Origin: Beverwykella pulmonaria
Lineage: Eukaryota > Ascomycota > Dothideomycetes > Pleosporales > Melanommataceae
Reading direction: 5' to 3'
Assembly (NCBI GenBank): GCA_001599595.1
Contig: BCHH01000002.1
Coordinates: 1,216,390-1,280,389, forward strand
Length of the DNA stretch: 64,000 nt
The position numbers were made by a program, and so were the translations under genes. The notes beneath the pieces were generated by a model. That model did no database searches. It was given only the letters and a program-made list of their open reading frames with translations, and had not been told where the DNA came from. Shown here piece by piece: positions 1 to 9,503 of the stretch (its first letter is position 1; each line of letters starts with the position of its first letter).

Positions 1-1204
1 GGCTGCATTAGCCCTGCGCACGGGCACCAATGTACGTGACGAACTGACCAGCGGCCCGTAACGACACTCTCACGGATCTATTTTGAGCCCTGAAAAGGAC
101 TCTCTTCCACGCGTGCAAGACCAACGAAGGCTCACCTGCATCCTCGTCCCCCTTCGCCGAAAGCGGGGGATGCATGTCGAGTTCTGCTTTGGGAGCGGAC
201 TGTTGATGGTTGCAATGCTGATAAAAACAAGCGATCCGGCTCTCATTGTTTCCGGATGCAAGACATATTGACCTTACGTCGCTATTTCCAGCGCACGGAA
301 GGGAATGACAATGGCAAGTTGAAGCAACGAAAAAAGGGGAAAAAATATTTGTTCCGCGTAGAGGCATTGTCGATTGGGATTGAGGCTTGAAGAGATGCAG
401 CCACGAGATGTGTGAGCGGTTAGGGGAATTGTAGCCGCCGAGCGAGTTCCGGTTCGATTCGTTAGCGTAAGATAGAGTAACATCTTGAATCGTGGTCTCC
501 ATTCAGATGGAGTACTATGCTTACCCGTCTATTTTGCTCATTGAAGCTCTGGCGTCAAGAATCGGATGATTGACCCCTCTCGACCGGGTCCTCTTCTTGG
601 TCCCGAGAGAATTTGATTGCATGCATCTTAACAGCGAGCGACTCCCGATGTCAAAACCGAGACTCATGCGGACAAGCTGTCAATGGCCGACTTACCGTTT
701 GTCGGAAATATTCCGTACAGATTTACCAGGCGACCCAGATCTAGCGTCAGGACAGGAGGATTTATTTCAACCTACGCCATCCCCTTGTATCCGCCACAAA
801 GCAGTATCGCGGCCCTTGCAAGGTTCCCTCGAAGCTAGCGATATGCTATATATCCAAGAGCTGGTCTGTTTTGAAGAAGCCTAGAAATCGTAGAACATAA
901 AATAAAATGCCACGCAATGTGGTCTCACGAGATCAAGATGACAATCCTTCCGTACGTGCATAACGGAATCAGGACATTCCGGGATGCAACAGGCAAGACA
1001 AGATGCCCAGATATAGAGTGCCGTAAGACGCAAGACATCAGCAAACGGTCAGGATCCAAGTGAGCGTTTCAAGACGGACACCTCGTCTCAAAGGCGGGGT
1101 GAAGGCTAGTCTCGTTCTGGGCAAGGCGCGTTAATCGCTATCGATAACCTTAATTTGGGCAAGGAAAAAGTTCGTCATGCCGAAAACCCCACCACAAGCC
1201 CACG
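1..1204. other. No convincing gene
   Basis: No supported gene is seen. A 164-codon open frame on the minus strand (8-502) has no recognisable domain, no spliced extension and an odd composition, so it is not called. The last few hundred bases are the likely promoter and 5' leader of the gene starting at 1205. Confidence 0.5.
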
Positions 1205-2524
1205 ATGCAAACCACCAAAGAACTAGAAGATGTAAGCCTTGAATACACCCTCTATAAGTCCACCCTGTCTAAACATTGGTTCCAGTTGGTCGAGTTCCTA
1301 CATCATGGCAACACTCAGATTCGGCAAGTCTCGGCAGATCATCTCGTCGGATATTCGCAGACGCACACAAGCCTCTTCAAACGCAACCAACTCGAGCCAG
1401 TGAAGGACCTCAAGCTTCTAGTTAAAGACTATGCGCCGATAGCGAAGAATGCACTCACGGTGCTCATCAACATCTCCCACGATGTTGAAGTCCTTAGGAA
1501 CCTTGCGAGCGACGATGCTTTCCTCGGGACGCTGCTCTCACGGATAACCGTATGTCAGTTCTCCGATAGCATAGAGTACATCGTCCAAGAGGCTGATATA
1601 GCATGGCAGTACCCGAAAGAGGAGAGTGCGAATGAAATCGCCATGCTCCTTGCTAACATGGCGAAAGACGACTCGATGCAGCGCATCCTCGATCTGAAGC
1701 GCGACATCCCCTCTGGACTTTCGACATCCAAATGGGCCGTTGACCAGCTGCTCGACTGCTTCGTCAAGGGCGCCTCGGGGGCTTACAACAAGCATGCCAA
1801 CTTCGACTACCTCGCGTACTTCTTCGCCGACATGGCCAAAGTAGGCACGCTGTCCCCTCATCCGATAGGCAATGTCTGACCACAGCTCGCATAGTTCGAA
1901 AAAGGACGCTTGTACCTCACCACGCCGCAACCACACGACTCCGATATTATCCCCTTGACCAAACTCCAAGTCTTCACCGACCACGCCTCGCACATTCGCA
2001 GACTGGGCGTTGCCTCTGCGATTAAGAACGCCACCTTCCGTGTCGAAGCGCACCCCACACTCCTCTCGAACCTCTCCCCCGACCCGTCCCTTCCTCCACC
2101 CCACCAAGGCGCGAACCTTCTTCCGTATATCCTCCTCCCGCTCATGGGCCCCGAAGAGTACCCACCCGAAGACACCGACGGCATGCTCGACGAGTGTCAA
2201 TTACTCGAGCCAGATAAAGAGAGGGAAAAGGACCACGACATCATGAAGACACATCTCGAGTCGTTGCTACTACTGAGTACGACGAGGGAAGGAAGAGATA
2301 CATTAAGACGCGTGCAGGTCTATCCAATTATAAGGGAATGCCATATGATAGTTGAAGATGAGAACGTAAGGGAGGCGTGCGATAGGCTAGTGCAGGTGCT
2401 TATGCGCAAAGAGGAGGGCGAGGAGGAGGACGAGGTGCCGAGTGTTGGGGGAAGGATGGTAGAGCTGGATCAAGGCGGCGAGGAAGAGGAAGACGAGGAT
2501 GAAAAGATTATTGACATCCTTTGA
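1205..2524 (+). CDS. HGH1: HGH1 family armadillo-like protein (eEF2 folding cochaperone)
   Basis: Three exons: 1205-1231, 1286-1840 and 1895-2524, giving 403 aa. Intron 1 (54 nt, GTAAGC...TCTAAAC...TTCCAG) is a multiple of three without a stop and is easily missed; splicing it joins KELED to LVEFLHHG, the usual HGH1 start. Intron 2 has CTGAC and CATAG and restores FADMAK-FEKGRLYL. The protein shows the family's N-terminal helical repeat (IRQVSADHLVGYS), then VFTDHASHIRRLGVASAIKN and the motif LLPYILLPLMGPEEY, with an acidic Glu/Asp tail. In yeast Hgh1 assists folding of translation factor eEF2 in the cytosol; that role is known for the family, not shown here. Length and domain order fit a complete gene. 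Confidence 0.9.
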
Positions 2525-2850
2525 TCTGATACTAGATGGTAGAACGTATGTTAGAGGTAGAGTACGTTAAAAGCAATAAACAAAACACGTATTTCCAAGA
2601 AGAGAAGAGCACAAGATTCTTAAGGCCGACTTAACCTCAGCTAGAAGAGTTATAGAGATTCTGCCTTTACTTTATTACATTTTTCAACCTACTTTGCAAG
2701 GCCCATAGTCTTTACTTTACTTTTTTAGATCTTAAACTTTTATTCTCACAATTGTTCTCCGCCGGAATGGCTGGCGAACCATTATTGAAGAATTTTGCTC
2801 AGCTGCCACATATCAATTCGCGATGGACTCGGTTCCATGCTAGGACATCC

Positions 2851-5095
2851 GGCTGGAAGTTCGCAGTGGGCTGCTTGTGCTACTAGTACCCTCGCAGTAT
2901 TCATTATTAGCATCTCTATCACGTTTTGCCTTGCATCCCTTCCTGAGATTCGACGAACAGTTTTTGAAGGAGATTGTACTACTGCCAAAAATCTTAATAC
3001 AGGCCTTCATGTCGTTATTAATGCATTAGGTACAGTGTTACTAAGTTCAAGTAACTATTGTATGCAAGTGCTATCCACACCTACGCGAGCAGAAATCGAC
3101 AAAGCGCATTTGAGACAAAGCTGGGTAGATATAGGGATTATGAGCATTCGGAACATTCGCAGGAGCTCATGGGCGCGGATAACATTATAGTGCCTCTTAA
3201 GGCTTTCATCCTTACCGTTGCATTTATTGTAAGCCTTATTCAAAGTTGTGGGGTGACATCTTTTGTTTATATTTTCAGTTACAACTCGACTTTTTTTTCT
3301 CTCCATCCTAGATCATGAATATTCTATTATTGAAGCCAATAAAATTTTTGCCGAGTTAAATTCGATTGATCGCTTTAGCCAAGATAACGGACTGGCAATA
3401 AATTACAACGCATCATTACGAGCTCTGAGATGGTGCCCTAATCGAGTCGTCTATTGTGACACAGGAGAGACACCAGATCTTAGATTTGGCAATAGAAGTT
3501 GTCAAATATGAAGTTTATCACGGACAGGCTCCACTGCTATACGTTTGAAAGTGCAGATGCTTACTGGATCTTTAGAACGCTAGAAAATTCCAAGTGTATT
3601 AAGGCATACGCGCAAGACTATCAACCTCGAGGACATGTAATGCTTGCGGGAAATTGGAGACTCAACTTTTCAGTCTTTGCTCAAGTTGAAAGTTCCAAAA
3701 ATTCTTCGGAAATCTCGCCGTGCTGGACTATGAACAACAACCATGCAGCGCCTTGTAAGCCGAATGAAGAGATGGGTTCTATCGATTCGATTGCATCGAA
3801 TTGGGCTCCATTTGGCCAGAGGATAGATTATTGCCTTAGCGAACGCCCTCCGACATGCTGCAAGCTTAACGGTGCTGGACTTTGTTAAAGCAGCCTATAT
3901 GTTTGTTATGGCCATTTCTGTGAAAACAACCCTTTTTTATCCACCGGAGACGCGGTTGTCTCTTTTATAGTTAGACTAAGTTCGACTACACGAACTATGT
4001 GTCTTGTATCTCGGGCCGGACTTGAAGTATGGAAGACTTATCGAAAAGAGATGGTGAGAGTACCAATAGAGTATCGAACAAAAGAATGCTTCAATCTACG
4101 CACAGCGAGAACGATGAGATGGAGAGTAGTCTTGTCCTCGTAAGTTAAAACACTTGATTTATTAACACTGCTTACACTACTAGATATATTATACCAGTAA
4201 TAGTGTTAGGCGTACTTCTTAACATGTGTATCTTGCGAATTACTTGGGAGTTTGACTCAAGTGTCCATACAATCTGGGAGCTAGGCTTAGGAGAGTCAAC
4301 ACCCATAACTACTATATCTCTCGGGCCTTCAGCGGGGAATACTGGCCTAATAACAAGTACAATTATTGCCAATGCACCACAACTAATATTCTCTGGTTTA
4401 TACGTTTTGCACAACTCAATCTTTACTGCTATTGCCAGTACTTTCGAGTGGCAGTCGTACGCTCAGGACCGCAAAGGCCTACGAATTTCTACAAGGTGTC
4501 AAGGAGATCAAAGGACGACCTATTTCCTAGGACTACCGTACAGGATAGCAGTTGGGCTCGCAATCGCGTCGCGCAGCGATTCCGGCGCGTCGGTCGCGGA
4601 GGGTCGATTTGGGGGGCATTAAATGTTGAGGCAGCGCGTCTCTCAGTCTCAAGCGGGTCTCTATTAATAGCTGAGATGGTAAGGAGCATAGTTGCTTCAG
4701 TGCAGGTTGGCTGGACATGAGGTGGTTGAGGCATGATGGTTAACGTTGCAAAAGTGTAGAAAGTTGGTGAGGTGGACGGCTCGCTTGTAAAGTACGTTAA
4801 TGTATGTGATGTGCAGTTGATATATAGTGTAGCGGACTGGATTCGTCAATGGCATATCCATGCGACTGATAGTGTGATGATAGGCTCGGTCTTCGCTATC
4901 ATGGGTGTAGAAGGTGCAAATGGTAGGATAGATTGGCTCTATCCATGCTACACTAAGATGGAGAACGAAGAGTTTCTCAAGGGGATCGATCCTGTATCCA
5001 ACGGAGCATGGTCTGAGCGCGGGCGCTATGCCGTGAATGGCATACGCGTCGCGTGTTCATGTGATTGCAGCGAGCACCGTTACAAGAACTCATAA
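2851..5095 (+). pseudogene. Decayed DUF6536 multi-pass membrane protein gene
   Basis: Hallmarks of the fungal DUF6536 family occur in order but in different frames. They are GWKFAVG (about 2851), LNTGLHVVINALG...SSNYCMQVLSTPTRAEIDKAH...GIMSIRNIRR (2990-3165), SSLPLHL-FYNSTFF across a plausible 50-nt intron (3230-3279), the QRIDYCLSE Cys motif (about 3820), GDAVVSFI...MCLVSRAG (about 3948), and ANAPQLIFSGLY...RKGLRIS...TYFLGLPYR (4370-4550). An in-frame TAG lies at 3188-3190 between RITL and the SSLPLHL motif, and frame changes occur near 2870, 3300, 3900 and 4560. After 4600 similarity fades. Family proteins have about eight membrane segments and no assigned biochemical role. The stop plus several shifts make a functional product unlikely. 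Confidence 0.75.
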
Positions 5096-6045
5096 AATAA
5101 TTACGAGCTCCTTTGTACTTGTTGGTTGTGCCAAGCCTCCAATCCGCTCAAGGAATACACATTGCCGGAAATGCGTTAGCAAGATTTGAAGGAGGGAAGA
5201 AAAAGTCCCGTACAGAGGAGCAGTACTCTACTATATGGGTGTTAGTGAAGGTGTACGCAGCTCTAAAAGAAGAACAATCCCTCTAAAGGCAGAAAAGGCG
5301 AACATGAGGAAAGCGAGAGAAGGGAGACTAAGAGAACTAGAACCATTTTTATTATGTTGAATAGTAAACCCGTGTCTTAAAATAAGTGTATTAAAGTTGA
5401 CGTGTGGGGGACGGTAACCCTGAATGAGAAATCAAAACTCAGAACACAGTTTCAGAAACGGCCGTGAGAACAGTTCTTGAGAGATACTGATTCGAAAACG
5501 GCATTCTCCTCTGGTCGTGGTCGTATCGAGGTTGCCGCGTCATTGTTGCCACACCGACACAGCCACTTCGAGTCTTGATGTCGTCTGATTATGCCGGAAG
5601 CAACCTGGATATGTTCCGTGGAACGGGCCGAGTGAGCCTACAATGGCACGACTCTCCTACCGACATCTGAGCGACATGCTGTCAAGCGTGGGCTCCAGGG
5701 GCGGTGAGAAGTATCCGGGCCGCCAAAAGTCGGCCCACGATGCTGTGAGCAAATGGCGCAAGGAGAGATTACGATCGTACACGGCAAAAGGCGTTAGCGC
5801 AATGCCGATGCAGCACTAGCGCGCCCGGAACAAACGCTTCCCACCGCGTTGATCTCAGACCATTCCAGGGACCGTCGCCGCTTCAACAATTTCGATTAAA
5901 ACGGGCTCCCTGCGCACTCGTTCCCTCCCTCTTTTTCCTTCTTCTCCACTGCACTCCGACTCCTCCGATACTCCTCCTCGCTGCAGTCCTTCCACTCTTT
6001 CTCGTGCGTCGCTGCTGCAATTGTCTTTGTTATCGCACGGCCAAA
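5096..6045. other. Intergenic, ERG25 upstream region
   Basis: No gene seen. The last about 150 bases are pyrimidine-rich (CTCCCTCTTTTTCCTTC), typical of the region just upstream of a fungal start codon, and belong to the promoter and leader of the sterol oxidase gene. Confidence 0.5.
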
Positions 6046-7060
6046 ATGTACAAGCATCCTCCTATCTCCCCTCACCGCCTTGCTAACCCCATGTCTAGGA
6101 ATTCTACATCCAGCCTCTCGCCAATGGCGCAGGACACGTACTGGGGCTCTTTCGAGGAGATCTCCAAGTACAATGTCTCTCTCAATTACGCCGAGAAGCT
6201 CTGGCTGGCGTGGTACACGTACATGCAGAATGATGTTTTGGCCACCGGAATCATGTCCTTTGTGATGCATGAAGCGGTCTACTTTGGGCGATCGCTGCCG
6301 TGGATTATCATTGACATGATCCCGTGGTTTAAGAGGTACAAGATTCAACAGGTACGGTTCCCAGAACTCGGTTCGACGTCGATCGGGAGCTGATGCGCGT
6401 TTCCAGAACAAAATCCCTACGGCTTGGGAGCAGTGGCAATGCGCGCTCCTCGTCCTTCTCTCTCACCTTACGGTTGAACTCCCGCAAATCTGGCTCTTCC
6501 ATCCCATGTGCCAATACTTCGGCCTCACCACCTCGGTCCCGTTCCCTAGCATGTACAAGATGGCTTTCCAGATAGCCGTCTTTTTCGTATTGGAGGACAC
6601 ATGGCACTACTGGGTACATCGTGCCATGCACTGGGGCCCGCTGTACAGGAACATCCACAAAATTCACCACCAGTACTCGGCTCCCTTCGGTCTGGCTGCT
6701 GAATACGCGTCTCCAATCGAAGTCTTGGTCCTCGGACTCGGCACGGTTGGCGTGCCTATCCTTTGGTGCGCAATCACCAAGGATTTGCACATCTTGACCA
6801 TGTACTTGTGGATCGTCTTCCGCCTGTTCCAGGCCATCGATGCCCATAGTGGTTACGAGTTCCCCTGGAGCCTGCACCATTTCCTCCCATTCTGGGCGGG
6901 CGCCGAGCACCACGATGTCCACCACGAGCGGTTCATTGGAAACTACTCGAGCAGCTTTCGATGGTGGGATGTGATATTCGACACCGAGGCTGGCCCCGAG
7001 GCTGCCAAGAAGAGGAGAGAGAAAAAGATGGCGGCTATGAAGAAGGCGAAATCTTCCTAG
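6046..7060 (+). CDS. ERG25: C-4 methylsterol oxidase
   Basis: Exons: 6046-6047, 6099-6351 and 6407-7060, giving 302 aa (yeast Erg25 is about 309). The start codon is split: AT at 6046-6047 plus G at 6099, across a 51-nt intron with branch TGCTAAC and acceptor TCTAG, giving MNSTSSL. The intron is a multiple of three and lacks a stop, so unspliced RNA would simply insert 17 residues; an internal ATG at 6124 is another possible start. The three di-iron histidine boxes are visible: HRAMH (about 156), HKIHH (about 169) and HHDVHH (about 253). The enzyme oxidises the C-4 methyl group of ergosterol precursors in the ER membrane, working with Erg26 and Erg27. The first and last exons contain no family-breaking changes. 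Confidence 0.95.
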
Positions 7061-7628
7061 ATCAGATGCTTCTTTGGGCGAGAGGGAACTCAGTTGTTGT
7101 TGGACCTTGGTCCTGTCATGAGAAGCTCAGAGCTCAGAGCTCTTGCGCTCTATCTGATACGCTTCAACATTGATATTGCATTGGCGTTTGGGTAGGAGTA
7201 CGACAGCATATTGCCTTGGCGGCAATTTTCAGATTCACGGCCCTGGTAATGGGAGGAAGAAGGATGTATATATAAAAGCAGGGCACTTACAGATTACACT
7301 TATACCTAATACTATCACGATCGTTTTATGAATCTACCCTTTCCTTGCTATGCGTTGAGCTGGCAAAGTTCTACGGACCTCTTCCACAACCTACATGCGG
7401 CGTATATCTGTCACTATCTAGCCCTGCCCAAATGCAAGATTTGCGAAGACGGCGTGAGCATTTTGGTGAAAGGGGCCGACTTGGCGCGGTGGAGGTGAAT
7501 CTATTTTCCGGCCCGCTGCGTCGGGACCTTCAAGCTCCAACTTTCTTTGTTCAAACACTCTTCAACCTCATCGCGACGGCGCAGCCTCTTTCTCACTCCC
7601 ATAAACTCACCTCTGAGACTCCGCGAGT
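7061..7628. other. Intergenic between ERG25 and PAF1
   Basis: No gene seen. A TATA-like stretch (TATATATAAAA, 7267-7277) lies 350 nt upstream of the next start codon and may belong to its promoter. Confidence 0.4.
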
Positions 7629-9041
7629 ATGGCGTCCTCACAGCGGCCAACGTACCACCAGGACTACATTGCGCGCATTCGATACTCCAACGCTCTTCCT
7701 CCGCCACCATGCCCGCCGAAGCTCCTCGACATCCCCAATACCGGTCTTTCAAGCGGACAGTACACCTCGGCAGGCTTCGCGTCGCGACTGGCGCGAGAGC
7801 AGCAGCTGAACATAGAAGCAGATGCTGAGCTGGGCATGCCGATCGACTTGGTTGGCATTCCGGGTGTTTTCGATGGCGACGAATCTGGTAGGAAAATTCC
7901 GTGCAGCTCGCGCCTCTTTCAGTATCTAACGCATTGTCTAGCGATTCAAGCAATAGTAAACCCGCCGAACCTTCATCCAGCCGACCGGGCCTTGATGCGC
8001 CCGCCCAATGCTCTTGGAAAGACGGCTTCCAATGCGGCCGGCATCTCCTTCCTGCGCCGAACCGAGTACACGACCTCATACACAACGGGCGGATCCAAAT
8101 TCGAGTCGAGCAACTCCTCAAACACAATTCGCACACGTCCTAAGCGCCGGCGACCCGCCGATCTCTCCGAAGACCATCCGACCAACATCATCAAGCACAT
8201 CATGAAGGGCTTTGACATGGCCTATCCCTCCGACGCGTACAACGGCCCGGACACAGCAGACAACCCGCGCGCAGCCGAGGCCTCGCCAGAGGAGAAGCAA
8301 GCCTGGAGGGTCCCCAAGCACCCTACCAACACCTCACTTAAGGTGGTCGACAGCTACCCTCTCCTGCCAGATTGGGACGCCATCCCCGACACGGGCTCGT
8401 ACATGATGTACAAGTTCATGGCGCCGCCGTCCAATAAAGGCACCTACGACCCGCGTCTAGACGTCGCGCTTCTGCGCCCCATCGGTCAATCCGTCGACGA
8501 CTACAACCGCTGGGTGCAAGAACAAGAAGCGCACGCCACAGACAAAACAGGCACAGTCCCACTCCCCACTCCGCGCTACCACTTCGAATTCTTCCTTCCC
8601 CCCGACAAAGAGAAAGTGCACAGCATAAAGCGCAACTTCTCGACCTTCGACCCCGACAACGAAGACGAGATTTCCTTCGACCACGGCGTCGACGACGAGG
8701 GCCGGCCGAGGAAGTACTTCAAGTACGAGAACATCCGGACGTATGAGACGAGCATGCAGGCCGCGGCCGAGGACGTGTATGGCGATATTGTGGCTGTGGC
8801 GCTACACGATCCGGAGACGCATCCCGAGGAGTCGTTGCGGAGCTCGAAGCTGCAGAAGGCGGCCTACTTTTACCCGATTGCCCAGAAGACGAGTATTAGG
8901 CCGAGACGGCCGGGCAAGATCGAGATGCAGGGCGAGGAGCAGGCCAAGGTGCATATCATTGAGACGGCGGCGCGGGATCCACAGGATGAGGTTGAGAAGA
9001 GGGAGTCGTATAAGGCCCGGTTTAGCGCCGTGGAGGTTTGA
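7629..9041 (+). CDS. PAF1: RNA polymerase II-associated factor PAF1
   Basis: Two exons, 7629-7887 and 7942-9041, giving 452 aa. The 54-nt intron is a multiple of three without a stop, so the unspliced frame also reads through. Splicing joins FDGDES to AIQA, matching Paf1 proteins. Family signatures are the N-terminal YIARIRYSNALPPPP, LLDIP, the segment PADRALMRPPNALGK, SFLRRTEY, and later HPTNTSLKVVDSYPLLPD and the region ending in a polar, charged C-terminus. Paf1 is the core subunit of the nuclear PAF1 complex, which travels with elongating Pol II and promotes H2B ubiquitination and H3K4 methylation. The gene is complete and converges on the UFD1-like gene. Confidence 0.92.
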   Translation: MASSQRPTYHQDYIARIRYSNALPPPPCPPKLLDIPNTGLSSGQYTSAGFASRLAREQQLNIEADAELGMPIDLVGIPGVFDGDESGRKIPCSSRLFQYLTHCLAIQAIVNPPNLHPADRALMRPPNALGKTASNAAGISFLRRTEYTTSYTTGGSKFESSNSSNTIRTRPKRRRPADLSEDHPTNIIKHIMKGFDMAYPSDAYNGPDTADNPRAAEASPEEKQAWRVPKHPTNTSLKVVDSYPLLPDWDAIPDTGSYMMYKFMAPPSNKGTYDPRLDVALLRPIGQSVDDYNRWVQEQEAHATDKTGTVPLPTPRYHFEFFLPPDKEKVHSIKRNFSTFDPDNEDEISFDHGVDDEGRPRKYFKYENIRTYETSMQAAAEDVYGDIVAVALHDPETHPEESLRSSKLQKAAYFYPIAQKTSIRPRRPGKIEMQGEEQAKVHIIETAARDPQDEVEKRESYKARFSAVEV

Positions 9042-9503
9042 GGAAGTGCAGATCTGAGATGCGTGCTTCCTTGGAGAGGCTTTTGGCTGGCGATGCTTCC
9101 CTTGAGAAAGGAGATCAATGGGTTCTTCAGCGTGGCGTTTGGCATGAAACGTTTAGTGGGTTGACTATATCAAGCTGCATCTTGGTATGTCGGAGCGGAT
9201 GCTTGCCTACTCGAGGAATTCTATCATCTACGAGTCCCCAATTTCTGACTTCGTATCCCAGCACTTACACGAGAAATTACAATTGGCAACTGTATTTCCT
9301 CATTGCTTATGGCTCATCTTGATCTCAACGAATGATCCCGTCCTACAAAATTGATGCTTGTATAGCATATCTATGTTCATTCCGGGGTATCTGCCATGTC
9401 TATATATACACCCATGCTACCGTCCAGATGCTATGCTCCACCATTAACGCCCATACCCGTCATACCAATACGTTCATAACTAAATTATCGATTTAGTTCC
9501 CCA
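9042..9503. other. Convergent intergenic region
   Basis: 3' flanks of PAF1 (plus) and the UFD1-like gene (minus). No gene or RNA seen. Confidence 0.5.

Noticed and set aside
8..502. 164-codon minus-strand open frame
   Set aside because: No motif, no splice extension, irregular composition; likely chance.
1538..2200. 220-codon minus-strand frame opposite HGH1
   Set aside because: Shadow of the HGH1 coding sequence; Arg/Gly/Val-rich composition is typical of antisense frames.
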